In this document: one piece after another, positions 8,975-19,259 of the stretch
Layout of the letters: the number at the start of each line of letters is the position of its first letter
Position numbering within the stretch: position 1 is the stretch's first letter
Origin: JBEBVQ01 sp037190845
GTDB taxonomy: Bacteria; Bacteroidota; Bacteroidia; Chitinophagales; Chitinophagaceae
Direction of reading: 5' to 3'
Assembly: GCA_037190845.1 (NCBI GenBank)
Contig: JBBCJI010000013.1
Span: 62,001 to 126,000, forward strand
Length of the DNA: 64,000 nt
Program-made: the position numbers and the translations under genes
Notes under the pieces: model-generated
The model's input: the letters and a program-made list of their open reading frames with translations, nothing else
What the model was told of the DNA's origin: nothing
The model's database searches: none

Positions 8975-11248
8975 TTATCGTACCAACGTCACATCTCCCT
9001 TCCTGCCATATCGCCTTTGCTTCGTACCGCCCTCAAACGACAGCTCGTAGAAGTAAACGCCGATGCCGGCGGGAGCGCCGTTGTGCAGCCCGTCCCAGCC
9101 TTTGAGGTGATGACTGCTGCTGAACACCCGCTGGCCATAACGGTTGTACACATGCATCCGGTAGTCCGCAACCGGGCAACCCGCCTCGATCACCGGCCGG
9201 AACACATCATTACGCCCGTCGCCGTTGGGCGAAAAAGCCGCAGGAACCTCAAAAAAACAGGCGCATATCTCTGCCGTGATGCGCAACGTATCCGAGCTTA
9301 CACAGGGCGTGTCGGTCACCGTTACCCACCAGACGCCTGCCGTATCGGCGGTTACCGACGGTTCACGGCTGCCGTTGCTCCACTGCACCTCTGCCCCCAC
9401 CCGGACATCTGCCTGCAACGGATACGCTACCGGATCGCCTTTGCACAGGACGATATCATCCCCCAGGCTTTGAGGCGACGGTGTGACGATCGTGACATGG
9501 ATGGTATCTGCTGCCGTGCAATGACCGTCGCCATTGCCCGCTCTTACCCAGTACGTCCCCGAAGCAGCTACATACAACGTGCTGCCCCTGCTGCCGTCCG
9601 ACCACGTATAGCTATCCGCTGCTATACCCGGCTCCAAGGTAAGGCCGTCGCCGCACAGCGCCCGGTCTTCGCCCAGGCTGAAATCCGGGATCGCGGCGCT
9701 GCCTACCGCATACGTATCTATCGCAGCGCCTCCGCACGGGCCTTCATTGATATGCCGGACCCAATAAACGCCCGGCGCCGTTATGGTACGGATGCTGTCC
9801 GTGCTGCCGTCATCCCACTGCCAGCGGCTGAAATCATCCCCCGCCCGAAACCGCATCGGGGGGAAGCTTTCACCGGGAGACAGGCAGATCATCGTATCCA
9901 GCATTAAACGGTATATCGTATCCGGAGCGTAGAATGGATACACTACTTCTGTGGGCAAAGAATGGCCTGTTGTAATCTCGGTACTATTATAATTATTGGC
10001 AGGAGGACAACGGGGCACAGGAACCACAGAGATTGCCCTGCTCTGATAATTACATGCAAGCCCCGCCTGGTTGGGATCATGGATCACAGACAGGAAAGAA
10101 TCAACCGTAGCGCTTACATAGATCTTACCATCGTACAGCCGGAAGTAGCTCGTGCTGGTGTTCCGGTAATTATCAACCGTATCCAGGATCACCCTTGATC
10201 CGGCGATGGCAGACGAATCATAAACAGAAACGGTGTATTGGTTTAGTGTTACAACCGGGCGCGCCAGATTATTGGGATTATAGCTTTCATTCGACAGGTA
10301 CAGCCTGGTGTTATCCGGCGAAAATGCAGCACAGTACGACGTGAGGCCCATGCTGTCCACCAGCACCGCATCCGATGCCATTCCCGTTGCCGGATCAAAC
10401 TTGCACAGCAACACGCCGTTGAACATTCTATCCGGACTCACATTGGCAAGCGCTATCTTCCGCCTGTCGGGGGATACCGTCATGCCGCCCGTAGCATATG
10501 CAGGCACGGTACGGGCTCCCACGAAGGGCAGGGTTATCGTTGCATTTCCCTGTATCCGGGTACCTGTTACGGACACGACCGGGTTGGTGGCGATGCCCGA
10601 AGCCGTGATATGCCACGCCCGGAACTGCGCTTCTTCAGCATGGTGCACCACCAGCCAGATACCGCCGCAATGGTCGGGAATAGCGATCATAGCCTCACTA
10701 AGCGGGACTGTGTCCAGCAGGATATTGGGCGCCGATATACCGCCAAGCCCATTATTGAGGCCCATATCCACCACCGCATAATACAGGTAACCGGGGTATG
10801 GCGGCGGATAATATACATATCCCATACGCCCGGTCAGGATGAACACGTAATATTTCCCCGGACTGTCTATCATGGGGACAATACAAACGCCCTGTGTCGT
10901 GGAATGCTGTATATCCCCGTTGAAGTAGCTCGTATCCATCAGATCATGATTCCGGTTCCAGCAGCGCCTGCCATCTGTATAAAAAAGCAGCGTTCCCGTT
11001 GCCGGATCTGCTACGGACGCCACACCCTCCCAGGCTATCGACGGATGTACCGTAGAAATTTTCGTACAATAGGCATCTATGCCGGGCATATTGAAATCAA
11101 GCCCCAGTTTATTGCCGAACACCCACTGGCTGTTGGCTTTGATAAATTCCGGCTGCTTGTTGTAGTATGTCTGCGCCTGCACGCCGCCATAGCCGCAGCA
11201 CAGCAGCGCCGCCAGGAGGAGGGAACAGGTTTGGTACAGTAGTTTCAT
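8975..11248 (-). CDS. Secreted protein with SPD-type propeller region and T9SS type B (CHU_C) sorting domain
   Basis: A 757-residue protein with a signal peptide (1-25, ending GVQAQ). Residues about 26-450 form a region that starts TYYNKQPEFIKANSQWVFG and has SPDRRKIAL and FSPDNTRLYL blades, as in WD40/PD40-like propellers. Two Ig/PKD-like modules follow (LGEDRALCGDGLTLEPG; LGDDIVLCKGDPVAY). The last ~90 residues are a gliding-motility-associated C-terminal domain: VPAAFSPNGDGRNDVF, VYNRYGQRVF, GWDGLHNG and a final GDVTLVR. By family knowledge it is exported by T9SS and anchored or released at the cell surface. Its N-terminal region is paralogous to the protein at 34974-36878, which has a type A signal instead. 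Confidence 0.88.
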   Translation of the reverse strand: MKLLYQTCSLLLAALLCCGYGGVQAQTYYNKQPEFIKANSQWVFGNKLGLDFNMPGIDAYCTKISTVHPSIAWEGVASVADPATGTLLFYTDGRRCWNRNHDLMDTSYFNGDIQHSTTQGVCIVPMIDSPGKYYVFILTGRMGYVYYPPPYPGYLYYAVVDMGLNNGLGGISAPNILLDTVPLSEAMIAIPDHCGGIWLVVHHAEEAQFRAWHITASGIATNPVVSVTGTRIQGNATITLPFVGARTVPAYATGGMTVSPDRRKIALANVSPDRMFNGVLLCKFDPATGMASDAVLVDSMGLTSYCAAFSPDNTRLYLSNESYNPNNLARPVVTLNQYTVSVYDSSAIAGSRVILDTVDNYRNTSTSYFRLYDGKIYVSATVDSFLSVIHDPNQAGLACNYQSRAISVVPVPRCPPANNYNSTEITTGHSLPTEVVYPFYAPDTIYRLMLDTMICLSPGESFPPMRFRAGDDFSRWQWDDGSTDSIRTITAPGVYWVRHINEGPCGGAAIDTYAVGSAAIPDFSLGEDRALCGDGLTLEPGIAADSYTWSDGSRGSTLYVAASGTYWVRAGNGDGHCTAADTIHVTIVTPSPQSLGDDIVLCKGDPVAYPLQADVRVGAEVQWSNGSREPSVTADTAGVWWVTVTDTPCVSSDTLRITAEICACFFEVPAAFSPNGDGRNDVFRPVIEAGCPVADYRMHVYNRYGQRVFSSSHHLKGWDGLHNGAPAGIGVYFYELSFEGGTKQRRYGRKGDVTLVR

Positions 11249-11360
11249 AAGAACAGGGGTTACAAGTATTGGTTCATTGTATTTGCGTTCTAAAGCTTAT
11301 TACGTTTCATTCTACACCTTAATAAGGAATATCATCCCGGATTGGCTCCTTAAAAGTGAT

Positions 11361-11500
11361 GTCATCCCGGACTTGATCCGGGATCGTTTGCCGCTACCAC
11401 AACCATTCTTAACAGCTATGGCAACCCGAAGACGATGGCGGGTTGATGGTTGTGACAGGCTCAGCCACCGTCCTTTAATGTCGGCAACCGAGCTTGTCGA
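11361..11500. repeat. Two repeat-family hairpins in a 283-bp intergenic region
   Basis: 11361-11385 (core cccggacttgatccggg) is an inverted copy of the hairpin module also found at 44751-44775 and 61210-61234. 11451-11470 (tgtgacaggctcagccaccg) and 11480-11500 (gtcggcaaccgagcttgtcga) form a second hairpin resembling the one at 40547-40596. Both lie upstream of the CHU_C gene and downstream of the SBBP gene, which are both leftward. No gene is visible here. Confidence 0.65.
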
Positions 11501-11531
11501 GGTTATCCCTGTCGAAGCCATTATTATCAAA

Positions 11532-13571
11532 TCATTCCTTCACCACCTTTTCCACTTTCAGCAAATGCCCTTCACGATCCGTAATACGCAGTAGGTACAC
11601 ACCATTTGCGATACCGTGCAGCGGCAGCGACACCGCTTCCTTTGCCTGTAATACCATGCGGCCGTCAGGGCTGTACAACGCTGCATTTACCGGCTGTACG
11701 CTACGGATATACAGCACATCATGTGCCGGATTGGGGTACACCTCTGCATCCTGCTGTGCACCCGCAGCATCACGAACTCCTACAGTAACTGTATGTGCCT
11801 CCGAAGTATCCTGGCAGTCATTGCCGTCACGGACCGCTACTGAATAGCTCCCGCTTTCCGTAACAGTGTACGACCCGCCCGTAGCACCGTTGATACTGCT
11901 GCCACCGCGCAGCCATTGGTAGCTGCTGTAAGGCGCCGTGGTACCCAACACATTTCCGTTAACCGTCAGCGCTGCCGGAATCGTAGTATGCAGCGTCAGA
12001 TCCAGGGTAATAACACTGTCACAGCCACTGGCATTGGTAAATGTATCCCGGTACACACCGGTCTGGGTATAGGTAACACCATTGAAAGTGAATGAACCGC
12101 AGTAATGGCCGGAAACTGAACTGTCGGACGGCTGACTGATCGTCAGGTTCAGCGTAACTATACTGTCACAACCAGAAACATCAGTAAACGTATCCCGGTA
12201 CACACCGGTCTGGGTATAGGTAACGCCGTTAAAAGTAAAGTTGTCGCAGGCAGATTCTGTAAACGTTGTAAACTGCTCACATGGCCCAAGCTTAAGTAAA
12301 AAAATATCATTCTCTCCGGCAGCAGTAAACGTACCGCCCCCCTTTCCTCCCGGATTATAGGTTGTTATTGGAGCGGAAACACCAGATACATATATATTCC
12401 TATCGTGTATTGCGATACCCCGAGGCTGCCTATTATAATTATAAGAATTACTTCCTATAATCTGGACGGCCATAAGATAATTACCATTCGGATCATAACC
12501 AGCTAAAAATCCACCACTACTGGTAGGATTAAGTAGTCCCCCACCGAAATCAATCGGCACCATCATCGATATACTAGATCCCCCTATTATAAATACATTA
12601 TCCGCAGCATCCACAGCTATGCCATTAGAGAACTCCTCAGAACCAGAATTTCCTTTTATAATTTTTCCCCAGAGGTAATCACCATTAGGATCATACTTGG
12701 CTAATAATGCATCATAATATCCAGTTGTAAACTTGCCACTATTACCCTTGGGATTCAAATCGACCGATCCGTCACCTAGACCTGTTATATATACGTTTCC
12801 AGCAGCATCCACAACAACTCCGCTCTTAAACATCCCATCCTCACCCATGTTAATATCTCTCAGGCCATTTGCCCACTGGTAATTCCCATTGGCATCATAC
12901 TTGGCAATGAATGCATCATAATCCCCCCCTGCAGTAGTAAGCATACCACCACTACCTCCAAGATTAAAATCAATTGATGATCCATCATAAAAACGTCCCA
13001 TTATATACGCATTTCCGGCAGCATCTACGGCTACCCAATAAGCCTCAGCTCTACCGCTACCTCCGATATTCTTTGCCCAGAAATAATTTCCATTGACATC
13101 ATATTTGGCGATGAATGCATCATAACCACCGACACGTGTAAGCGTACCTCCACTACCACCGGGATTAAAATCAATTGAAGTACTATTAAATCGCCCTGTT
13201 ATATACACATTACCCGCGGCATCTACGGCTATACCATAAGCCTCATCCCTACTACCGCTACCTCCAATACTCTTTGTCCAGAGATGATTCCCATTGACAT
13301 CATATTTGGCGATGAATGCATCATAACCACCGACACATGTAAGTGTACCTCCACTACCACCGGGATCAAAATCAATTGAAGCACTATTAAATCGCCCTGT
13401 TATATACACATTACCTGCGGTATCTACCGCTACACCATAGGATTCATCAGTAGCTGTACTGCCCACACCCTTGGCCCAAAGACAATCAACAGACTGTGCT
13501 GATGCAAGCGCAAATCGACCTATCAAGGCCAGAACACACAATAACAAAACTTTACCTGTATACTGATTCAT
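11532..13571 (-). CDS. Secreted SBBP-repeat protein with T9SS type A sorting domain
   Basis: A 679-residue protein with a signal peptide (1-26, ending LASAQ). About six beta-propeller (SBBP-like) repeats of roughly 60-75 residues follow, each with a WAK.IGG-type start, AVDAAGNVYITG and SIDFNPGGSGG. Two ~45-residue repeats (SGCDSIVTLNLTI and SGCDSVITLDLTL) and an Ig-like segment precede the T9SS type A domain from about 610 (VYPNPAHDVLYIRS, GVYLLRITDREG, EKVVKE). No enzymatic motif is visible; an adhesive or structural surface role is the natural inference. The DFNPGG loops suggest Ca2+ binding. It has the same architecture as its neighbour at 13686 and the gene at 50829. Confidence 0.88.
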   Translation of the reverse strand: MNQYTGKVLLLCVLALIGRFALASAQSVDCLWAKGVGSTATDESYGVAVDTAGNVYITGRFNSASIDFDPGGSGGTLTCVGGYDAFIAKYDVNGNHLWTKSIGGSGSRDEAYGIAVDAAGNVYITGRFNSTSIDFNPGGSGGTLTRVGGYDAFIAKYDVNGNYFWAKNIGGSGRAEAYWVAVDAAGNAYIMGRFYDGSSIDFNLGGSGGMLTTAGGDYDAFIAKYDANGNYQWANGLRDINMGEDGMFKSGVVVDAAGNVYITGLGDGSVDLNPKGNSGKFTTGYYDALLAKYDPNGDYLWGKIIKGNSGSEEFSNGIAVDAADNVFIIGGSSISMMVPIDFGGGLLNPTSSGGFLAGYDPNGNYLMAVQIIGSNSYNYNRQPRGIAIHDRNIYVSGVSAPITTYNPGGKGGGTFTAAGENDIFLLKLGPCEQFTTFTESACDNFTFNGVTYTQTGVYRDTFTDVSGCDSIVTLNLTISQPSDSSVSGHYCGSFTFNGVTYTQTGVYRDTFTNASGCDSVITLDLTLHTTIPAALTVNGNVLGTTAPYSSYQWLRGGSSINGATGGSYTVTESGSYSVAVRDGNDCQDTSEAHTVTVGVRDAAGAQQDAEVYPNPAHDVLYIRSVQPVNAALYSPDGRMVLQAKEAVSLPLHGIANGVYLLRITDREGHLLKVEKVVKE

Positions 13572-13685
13572 ATAAATACTGTTTAATAATGTGAAAAATT
13601 ATTGAAGCTATCCTACAGTGAGGCTCAACCTCGACAAACTCAGCTATCGAAGATGGCCGGGTCTATCAAGGCTTGTACTATGAAA

Positions 13686-15989
13686 TTATTCCTTTACCAC
13701 CTTTTCCTGCTTCAGCAGGCGACCTTCCCGGTCGGTGACATGTAGTAGGTATACACCACCTGTGATACCATGCAGCGATAGCTTCCTGGTTTCCTGGACA
13801 TACAACACCCGCCTACCATCGGCGCTATACAGTGATGCATTCACAGGCTGTGCGCTACGGATATACAGCATATCCTGCATAGGATTTGGATAGATAGACA
13901 GGACGTCCTCATGAGTGGTGGTAATACCCACGTTGGTCACCACGTACATTACCGATGTATCCCGGCAGCCTGAAGACATATCCAATACGGCTACCGCATA
14001 ACCATCATTTTCCGTAACCGTATAGGAACTGTCTGTAGCGCCCGGGATAGCCGTACCGTTGCGGAGCCACTGATACGTATCATAAGAGGCAGTGGTGCCC
14101 AGCACATAACCATCTACCGTTATCACTGGTTCCGGGATACCTATTATAGTAAGATCAAGCACCACCATGCTGTCGCAGACTCCGCCGGTTAGATAGAACT
14201 GTACATACTGACCACTGGCGGTATAGGTCTGACCGTTGAGTGTGTAGCTGCTCCCACAAGTCGTCTCCGTAAGCTGCAGGTTCGGGTTCAGGATCGTCAG
14301 ATCCAGCGTGACGATACTGTCGCAGCCGATCTCGAAAGTGAATATGTATTCATAGATGCCTGTCTGCCGGTAGGTGTTACCGAAGAATGCCAAGGAATCA
14401 CAGCCGGTAGCGGTGATCGTGCTGCGGGAAGGTGTACAGGCTGATGTATCGGAGAGCTTGAGTACAAAATTATTATTGCTGTTTGCTGATGCCGTCAGAT
14501 TGCTGACACCCGGACCCGGATCAAAATCAACCGTACCAAAAAAATTACCACTCACAATCAAAGCATTGCCGGGTGCCAGGTTGATGCTCCCTCCTATATC
14601 TTGTGTATTATCACCTATCCCCACAGCCCAGCCAAAATCCCCGGAAGTATTTAATTTCAGAATAAAAATATCCCCGTCCCCATTGGCGGTAATATTATAC
14701 ACACCGGAGCCAGGATCAAAATCACCTATGCCGTTAAAATTACCCGTAATATATACCCCCCCGGAGTCGCTTACAACCAATCCCTGCCCGCCTGCACTAC
14801 TTATTTGGCCGGTAATTGTAATTTGCTTCGCCCAAAGAAAATTACCAGCGGCATCTAACTTGGATATAAAGGGTTGATAGTGACCTGTAGATTGGAGCAT
14901 ATAAGATGCAGGACCAGGGTCAAAATCACCAGCGCCTCCCAATGATCCAGTTGTATATATATTGCCGGAGACATCTGCAAATATCTTCTTTGGGACTATC
15001 CCCGTAAACACTCCGGTACTATTCGTTGTTGCCAGGTGTTTTGCAAAAACAAGAGTGCCGGAGCTGGTAAATTTGGAAAGAAACATATCATCTGCACTTA
15101 CGTTAGACGGATTGGCAGTAACCGTATAACTTCCCGTACCAGGGTCCAGGTCCACGGTGCCCTTAAATGTACCGGAAACATACACATGTCCGGCAGCATC
15201 TGTACATACCACCGGTGGATATGTAACTCTGCCCGACGCTGTAAGGTTATGTGCCCATAAAAAGCTACCGGTAGTACTAAGCTTAAGAAGATAAGCATCG
15301 CTACTATATGGTGCCCCTGCATCCAAATAAAATGTATCAGTGGGTCCCGAGGCGGGATTAAAATCTATTACTCCTGCAAACGTACCTGAAACAAACACAT
15401 CTCCTGAATTATCAACAGCTATAGACGTACCCTGGCCGTAGCTGCTCCCATCCGTACCCCCTATTTGCTTTGCCCAGATAAACGCTCCGTTATTATCTAA
15501 CTTGCAAACAAATATATCCGTTGAACCAATCGTGGAACCATTAGATACAGGATTAGCAGTCAGATTATAGACAGCGGTGCCGGGATCAAAATCAACGGTA
15601 TGGGCAAAGAGACCCGTTATATAGATATTGCCTGAATTGTCTATTGCAATACTATGACTATAAATAACAGCAGCGCTACCACCGCCTATCTGTTTTGTCC
15701 AGAGGAAATTCCCGGCGGCATCCAGCTTGCTGATATGGATATCGCTCGCACCTGAAGCAGTCAGATTTGTACTGCCAAAATCCCCGGCACCTTTGAATTC
15801 TCCAGTGATATATGTATTACCACCTGCATCCACGGTACTGGCAGAAAGATTGGTGTAGGCACCTCCACCCATTCTTTTAGCCCATTCGAACACAGGCAAC
15901 TGCGCTCCCACCTGCCCCACACAACACAATAACAAAAGGCATGCAGAGCATAATATTTTACCCCCTATAAGATTTAATAAATGTTTCAT
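13686..15989 (-). CDS. Secreted SBBP-repeat protein with T9SS type A sorting domain
   Basis: A 767-residue protein. I start at the ATG giving MKHLLNLIGGKILCSACLLL, which puts a signal peptide first; the upstream aaacagtat motif aligns with the same motif before the 11532-13571 gene. About seven propeller repeats (WAKQIGG, VDNSGNIYITG, DFDPGTAVYNLTA) are followed by Cys-Asp repeats (IGCDSIVTLDLTI; GGVCDSMVVLDLTI), an Ig-like region and a type A sorting domain (IYPNPMQDMLYIRS, GVYLLHVTDREG, EKVVKE). The sorting domain is nearly identical to that of the next gene downstream (11532-13571), pointing to recent duplication or gene conversion. The substrate or partner is unknown. Confidence 0.87.
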   Translation of the reverse strand: MKHLLNLIGGKILCSACLLLLCCVGQVGAQLPVFEWAKRMGGGAYTNLSASTVDAGGNTYITGEFKGAGDFGSTNLTASGASDIHISKLDAAGNFLWTKQIGGGSAAVIYSHSIAIDNSGNIYITGLFAHTVDFDPGTAVYNLTANPVSNGSTIGSTDIFVCKLDNNGAFIWAKQIGGTDGSSYGQGTSIAVDNSGDVFVSGTFAGVIDFNPASGPTDTFYLDAGAPYSSDAYLLKLSTTGSFLWAHNLTASGRVTYPPVVCTDAAGHVYVSGTFKGTVDLDPGTGSYTVTANPSNVSADDMFLSKFTSSGTLVFAKHLATTNSTGVFTGIVPKKIFADVSGNIYTTGSLGGAGDFDPGPASYMLQSTGHYQPFISKLDAAGNFLWAKQITITGQISSAGGQGLVVSDSGGVYITGNFNGIGDFDPGSGVYNITANGDGDIFILKLNTSGDFGWAVGIGDNTQDIGGSINLAPGNALIVSGNFFGTVDFDPGPGVSNLTASANSNNNFVLKLSDTSACTPSRSTITATGCDSLAFFGNTYRQTGIYEYIFTFEIGCDSIVTLDLTILNPNLQLTETTCGSSYTLNGQTYTASGQYVQFYLTGGVCDSMVVLDLTIIGIPEPVITVDGYVLGTTASYDTYQWLRNGTAIPGATDSSYTVTENDGYAVAVLDMSSGCRDTSVMYVVTNVGITTTHEDVLSIYPNPMQDMLYIRSAQPVNASLYSADGRRVLYVQETRKLSLHGITGGVYLLHVTDREGRLLKQEKVVKE

Positions 15990-16285
15990 TTGCATACTGT
16001 TTAGTTTTAAAATTGTGAACAATAGGATCAATATAAATCAACGTGTCAACCTGAAGACGACAGAGGGTAATATCCGCCATGACATCCCTTTATCTTACAC
16101 TACAAAAATAGCCCCACATCAAAAGGCAAAACCTTGTAGTTTTACATAGTCACCGTTTATATCGTCACCGGCATGTCATTAAAAGAATGTTGCCAAGCCT
16201 GTCGGGCAAAACGGAGCTTGGGGTAGCGGAAATTTGCAAGACGCCCGTTCTCTGTTATTCAGACCGGAATACCTACATTCGTGGT
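15990..16285. promoter_or_regulatory. Divergent intergenic region between SBBP gene and TPR kinase gene
   Basis: This 296-bp spacer separates a leftward surface-protein gene from a rightward histidine kinase gene and must hold both promoters. On the plus strand TACATTCG (16274-16281) resembles the Bacteroidota -7 element TAnnTTTG and lies four bases before the kinase ATG. A clear -33 TTTG at the right spacing is not seen. The short near-repeat tcaccgtttat/tcaccggcat near 16150-16172 is of unknown meaning. Confidence 0.4.
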
Positions 16286-18187
16286 ATGAGATTCCTGTTG
16301 CTCCTGCTGGTGTTCCTCCTGCCGGTATGCCTGGAAGTCCGCGCACAGCAGGATGCTCCCCGACAACTGCAGCTCAGGGCTGATACCGGAGGCATCCGGA
16401 AGGCATTACGGGCGCTGGGGAATACCTACCATCTCAACCCGCAGCAGGCGGCGGATACGGCTACAGCGCTCCTGCGCACCAGCATCCGCAACGGGCTAAG
16501 ATCCGAGACGATCACCGCCGGCATCTTCCTATCAAGGATACACACACAGCAGGGCGCCTACGACACCGCGCTGGCATTCCTGCAAACAGCCTGGTACTAT
16601 TGCGACACACCGGGCAATGCCCGCTACCTGCCCCATATCTTCAACGAGATCGCCAATATTTACCAGTACCAAAGCAGGCATGCACTGGCAGCCAGGTTTT
16701 ATCATATGTCTGTCGGGGCGGCAAAGACCTATGTTCCCGAATACCTCGAAACAGGTATGGTATATGGCAACTACGGCGCGCTGTTTGCCCGGCTGAAACA
16801 ATACGGCAAATCAGAATACTACCTGCAAAAAGCGCTGACATCGCCTAAGATAGGTAAACATATCCGCTACCTGACCACCGTGCACCTCAGTCTCGGGAAT
16901 GTCTATTTTGAAGCCCGGCGGTACCCGGCTGCAGAAGCGCATATGGATACGGCGCTGCTGCTGGCGCGGCAGCACGGCAACATGGAAGCGCAGCACAACG
17001 CCCTCGCTAACCTCGCCGCTGTCCGGCAAATGCAGGATAAGCCGGAAGAAGCCATCCATCTGCTGCGCGAAGCGCTCAATATTGCCACGGAGCACCGTCT
17101 TAACCCGTCACTCCGCATCACCACCATGGGGAATCTCGGCGCTCATTATCTGACGGCCGGCCATTACACTGAAGCCGAAAAGTACCTGACGGAGGCGGCA
17201 AGCGCAGACAATATGCTGCCGCTCAACCGCCTGCAGCTCCTCGAAAAGCTGCACACGCTCTACCGCCGGACTAACCGGCATGCGCAGGCCTATGACAGGC
17301 TGCAGGATTACTACCGGCTGAAAGACAGCATGCAGCAGGAGCAGACCCTGCTGGAGGTCACCGCCCTTGAAGCAAAATATGCATCCGCAGAGAAAGACCG
17401 GCAGCTGATGGCCCAGCAGAACCACATCCTCCGGATGCGATCATCCATGGCCCTGGTGATCGCGGCCTGCCTTCTGGCCATCGGGGGGATCATATCTGTC
17501 GTCGTCTACCGCCAGCGGAAGCAGAAGACCCGCACGGAGCTGGACCGGCTGCAGGCCATGATCGAAGGAGAAGAGAAAGAACGCAACCGCCTGGCCCGCG
17601 AGCTGCACGACGGGGTGAACAGCAGGCTCGCCGCCATCTCCATCCGCCTCGAGTCTTTCAAGCACCGGCCGGAGACCAGCGTATTCACGCACGACTTTGA
17701 AGAGATCCGCAGCCTGCTGCACCATGCATCCGCCGACATCCGCACCGTGGCCCATAACCTCGCTCCGGAAGAGCTGATCCGGAACGGCCTCTCCCACAGC
17801 ATTAAGGATTTCTGCCTGGCCCTGTTCCGGGATGAAAAGATCACGATGCTTGTGGAAGTCTATCCGCATGCAGATACGATACCGGAAAAGCTGGCGCTGA
17901 GCGTGTACCGGATCGTGCAGGAGCTGGCGCACAATATCATCAGGCACGCGCAGGCCGGGAACGTCACCATACTGGTAATCCGCACAGAAGCACAGCTGGA
18001 GCTGATCGTAGAAGACGACGGCATCGGCATACCGCTGTCGCCCGGAGGGGATATGCCTGCCGCAAGCGGCCTCGGGCTGGGCAGCGTGCGGGAGCGGGTG
18101 TTGGCCCACCGGGGGCAGCTAACGATCACCAGGGGAAATAATGACCGCGGCACGATGGTGCATATTACGTTTCCGCTGGCGGATTGA
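16286..18187 (+). CDS. TPR-containing sensor histidine kinase (HisKA_3/NarX type)
   Basis: A 633-residue kinase. The start at 16286 places a signal peptide (MRFLLLLLVFLLPVCLEVRA) first; an in-frame ATG 33 codons earlier would not. A periplasmic array of about six TPR repeats spans residues 45-370, then a membrane span near 395-415 (SSMALVIAACLLAIGGIISV). The dimerisation box is RLARELHDGVNSRLAAI with phosphoacceptor His441, and the ATPase domain has VQELAHNIIRHAQ and VEDDGIGIP. No response regulator follows, unlike the two similar kinases at 37120 and 58545; the regulator at 7496-8134 is the likely partner. Its 3' end overlaps the convergent FkbM gene by 23 bp. Confidence 0.93.
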   Translation: MRFLLLLLVFLLPVCLEVRAQQDAPRQLQLRADTGGIRKALRALGNTYHLNPQQAADTATALLRTSIRNGLRSETITAGIFLSRIHTQQGAYDTALAFLQTAWYYCDTPGNARYLPHIFNEIANIYQYQSRHALAARFYHMSVGAAKTYVPEYLETGMVYGNYGALFARLKQYGKSEYYLQKALTSPKIGKHIRYLTTVHLSLGNVYFEARRYPAAEAHMDTALLLARQHGNMEAQHNALANLAAVRQMQDKPEEAIHLLREALNIATEHRLNPSLRITTMGNLGAHYLTAGHYTEAEKYLTEAASADNMLPLNRLQLLEKLHTLYRRTNRHAQAYDRLQDYYRLKDSMQQEQTLLEVTALEAKYASAEKDRQLMAQQNHILRMRSSMALVIAACLLAIGGIISVVVYRQRKQKTRTELDRLQAMIEGEEKERNRLARELHDGVNSRLAAISIRLESFKHRPETSVFTHDFEEIRSLLHHASADIRTVAHNLAPEELIRNGLSHSIKDFCLALFRDEKITMLVEVYPHADTIPEKLALSVYRIVQELAHNIIRHAQAGNVTILVIRTEAQLELIVEDDGIGIPLSPGGDMPAASGLGLGSVRERVLAHRGQLTITRGNNDRGTMVHITFPLAD

Positions 18188-19112
18188 TTTGGGCATGCCC
18201 CTGCGATTTTTTAAACACAATATTGTCAGATTCCAATTTATTTTCGAGCAGATATTTATCTATATCATCAATACGCTCAATACTCCCGGACTGCAGAATG
18301 ATATATGGGAGATACCCCATTCCTGCCAGCAATTGTACGGCCTTTTTATGTTCATGATTCTGCCGGTCCGGATTAAGGTATTCCATAACAAGCACCGGCG
18401 CATGGGCGGCAAGAAAGGTCGCTCCCCCAAGCATCGCTCTATACTCGGCCCCTTCCACATCTATTTTAATCAGATCAGGGATAAATGAATCTTCGACAGT
18501 GATCGTATCAATAGTTGTTGCCGCAACCTCAACCGCGGCAGGTTTAAACTCAGAAAACCATGCCTCGTCATTAAACTGATCCACATTAATCGAATTATAT
18601 TCGGAGTACAGCGTGGGAAACTCAAAAAATGTCAAAATGCCGGGGCTGTCTGATACTGCTTTTTTAAAAACAGTAATATTAGACTCCTGTTGACTGTTTT
18701 CCTGAAGCAATGCAAAGTTGTTACCTGCCGGCTCAAAGGAATAAACAGCGCCGGCAGACCCCACAAGCTGTGCCGCCAACAGTGAGAAATATCCATAGTG
18801 TGCCCCGATATCCAGAAATTTATCTCCGGGAGATAAATTCAAAATGATAAACCTGGCCAGCCTTATTTCGGAAGGATGCGACTTGCCCCCGGTCAGATAA
18901 ATATCTGTAGCTGCCGGTAAATCCACCTTCATTGTCTTCTTATAAAAAAGAGTTGCATCCTTTCTAACTTCTTTTTTATTTTTTAAATATATAAACTTAT
19001 TGAAAAATAAAGTATAAATATATCGGGATGGATGATGCAGCAGCCGCTTCCATTTTGAAGAAGCCAGGGCTTCCACAGTATTTATTTTCCTCAATAAGAC
19101 GTCCCTATTCAT
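18165..19112 (-). CDS. FkbM family methyltransferase
   Basis: A 315-residue protein from the ATG at 19112 (MNRDVLLRKINTVEALASS). Upstream in-frame ATGs would run into the dihydroorotase promoter and add a low-quality stretch. The SAM motif FLDIGAHYGYFSLLAAQ is at about 140-156, followed by VYSFEPAGNNFALLQEN and DLIKIDVEGAEYRAMLGG, the standard FkbM signature. The family O-methylates sugars or secondary metabolites; the acceptor is unknown. There are no neighbouring glycan genes to guide it. Base composition is slightly more AT-rich in the 5' third than in the flanks. Confidence 0.85.
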   Translation of the reverse strand: MNRDVLLRKINTVEALASSKWKRLLHHPSRYIYTLFFNKFIYLKNKKEVRKDATLFYKKTMKVDLPAATDIYLTGGKSHPSEIRLARFIILNLSPGDKFLDIGAHYGYFSLLAAQLVGSAGAVYSFEPAGNNFALLQENSQQESNITVFKKAVSDSPGILTFFEFPTLYSEYNSINVDQFNDEAWFSEFKPAAVEVAATTIDTITVEDSFIPDLIKIDVEGAEYRAMLGGATFLAAHAPVLVMEYLNPDRQNHEHKKAVQLLAGMGYLPYIILQSGSIERIDDIDKYLLENKLESDNIVFKKSQGHAQINPPAET

Positions 19113-19243
19113 GCTGTAATTACAAATTAATTGCTGCCGGTAATGCTTCAATAATGCACAATCCGGGCAACAAGATACAGTATAATCCTTTTGGGAGGCG
19201 ATGAAATACATTTGTCGCATCCAACACATTCAGCACATTCTCC

Positions 19244-19259
19244 TACTTTTGCCATTATG
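19244..19259 (+). promoter_or_regulatory. TAnnTTTG -7 box close to the dihydroorotase start
   Basis: TACTTTTG (19244-19251) is an exact match to the Bacteroidota -7 consensus TAnnTTTG and ends five bases before the ATG at 19257. With the usual distance from the -7 box, transcription would begin at or very near the start codon, implying a leaderless or near-leaderless mRNA. No convincing -33 TTTG lies about 20 bp upstream. Confidence 0.45.
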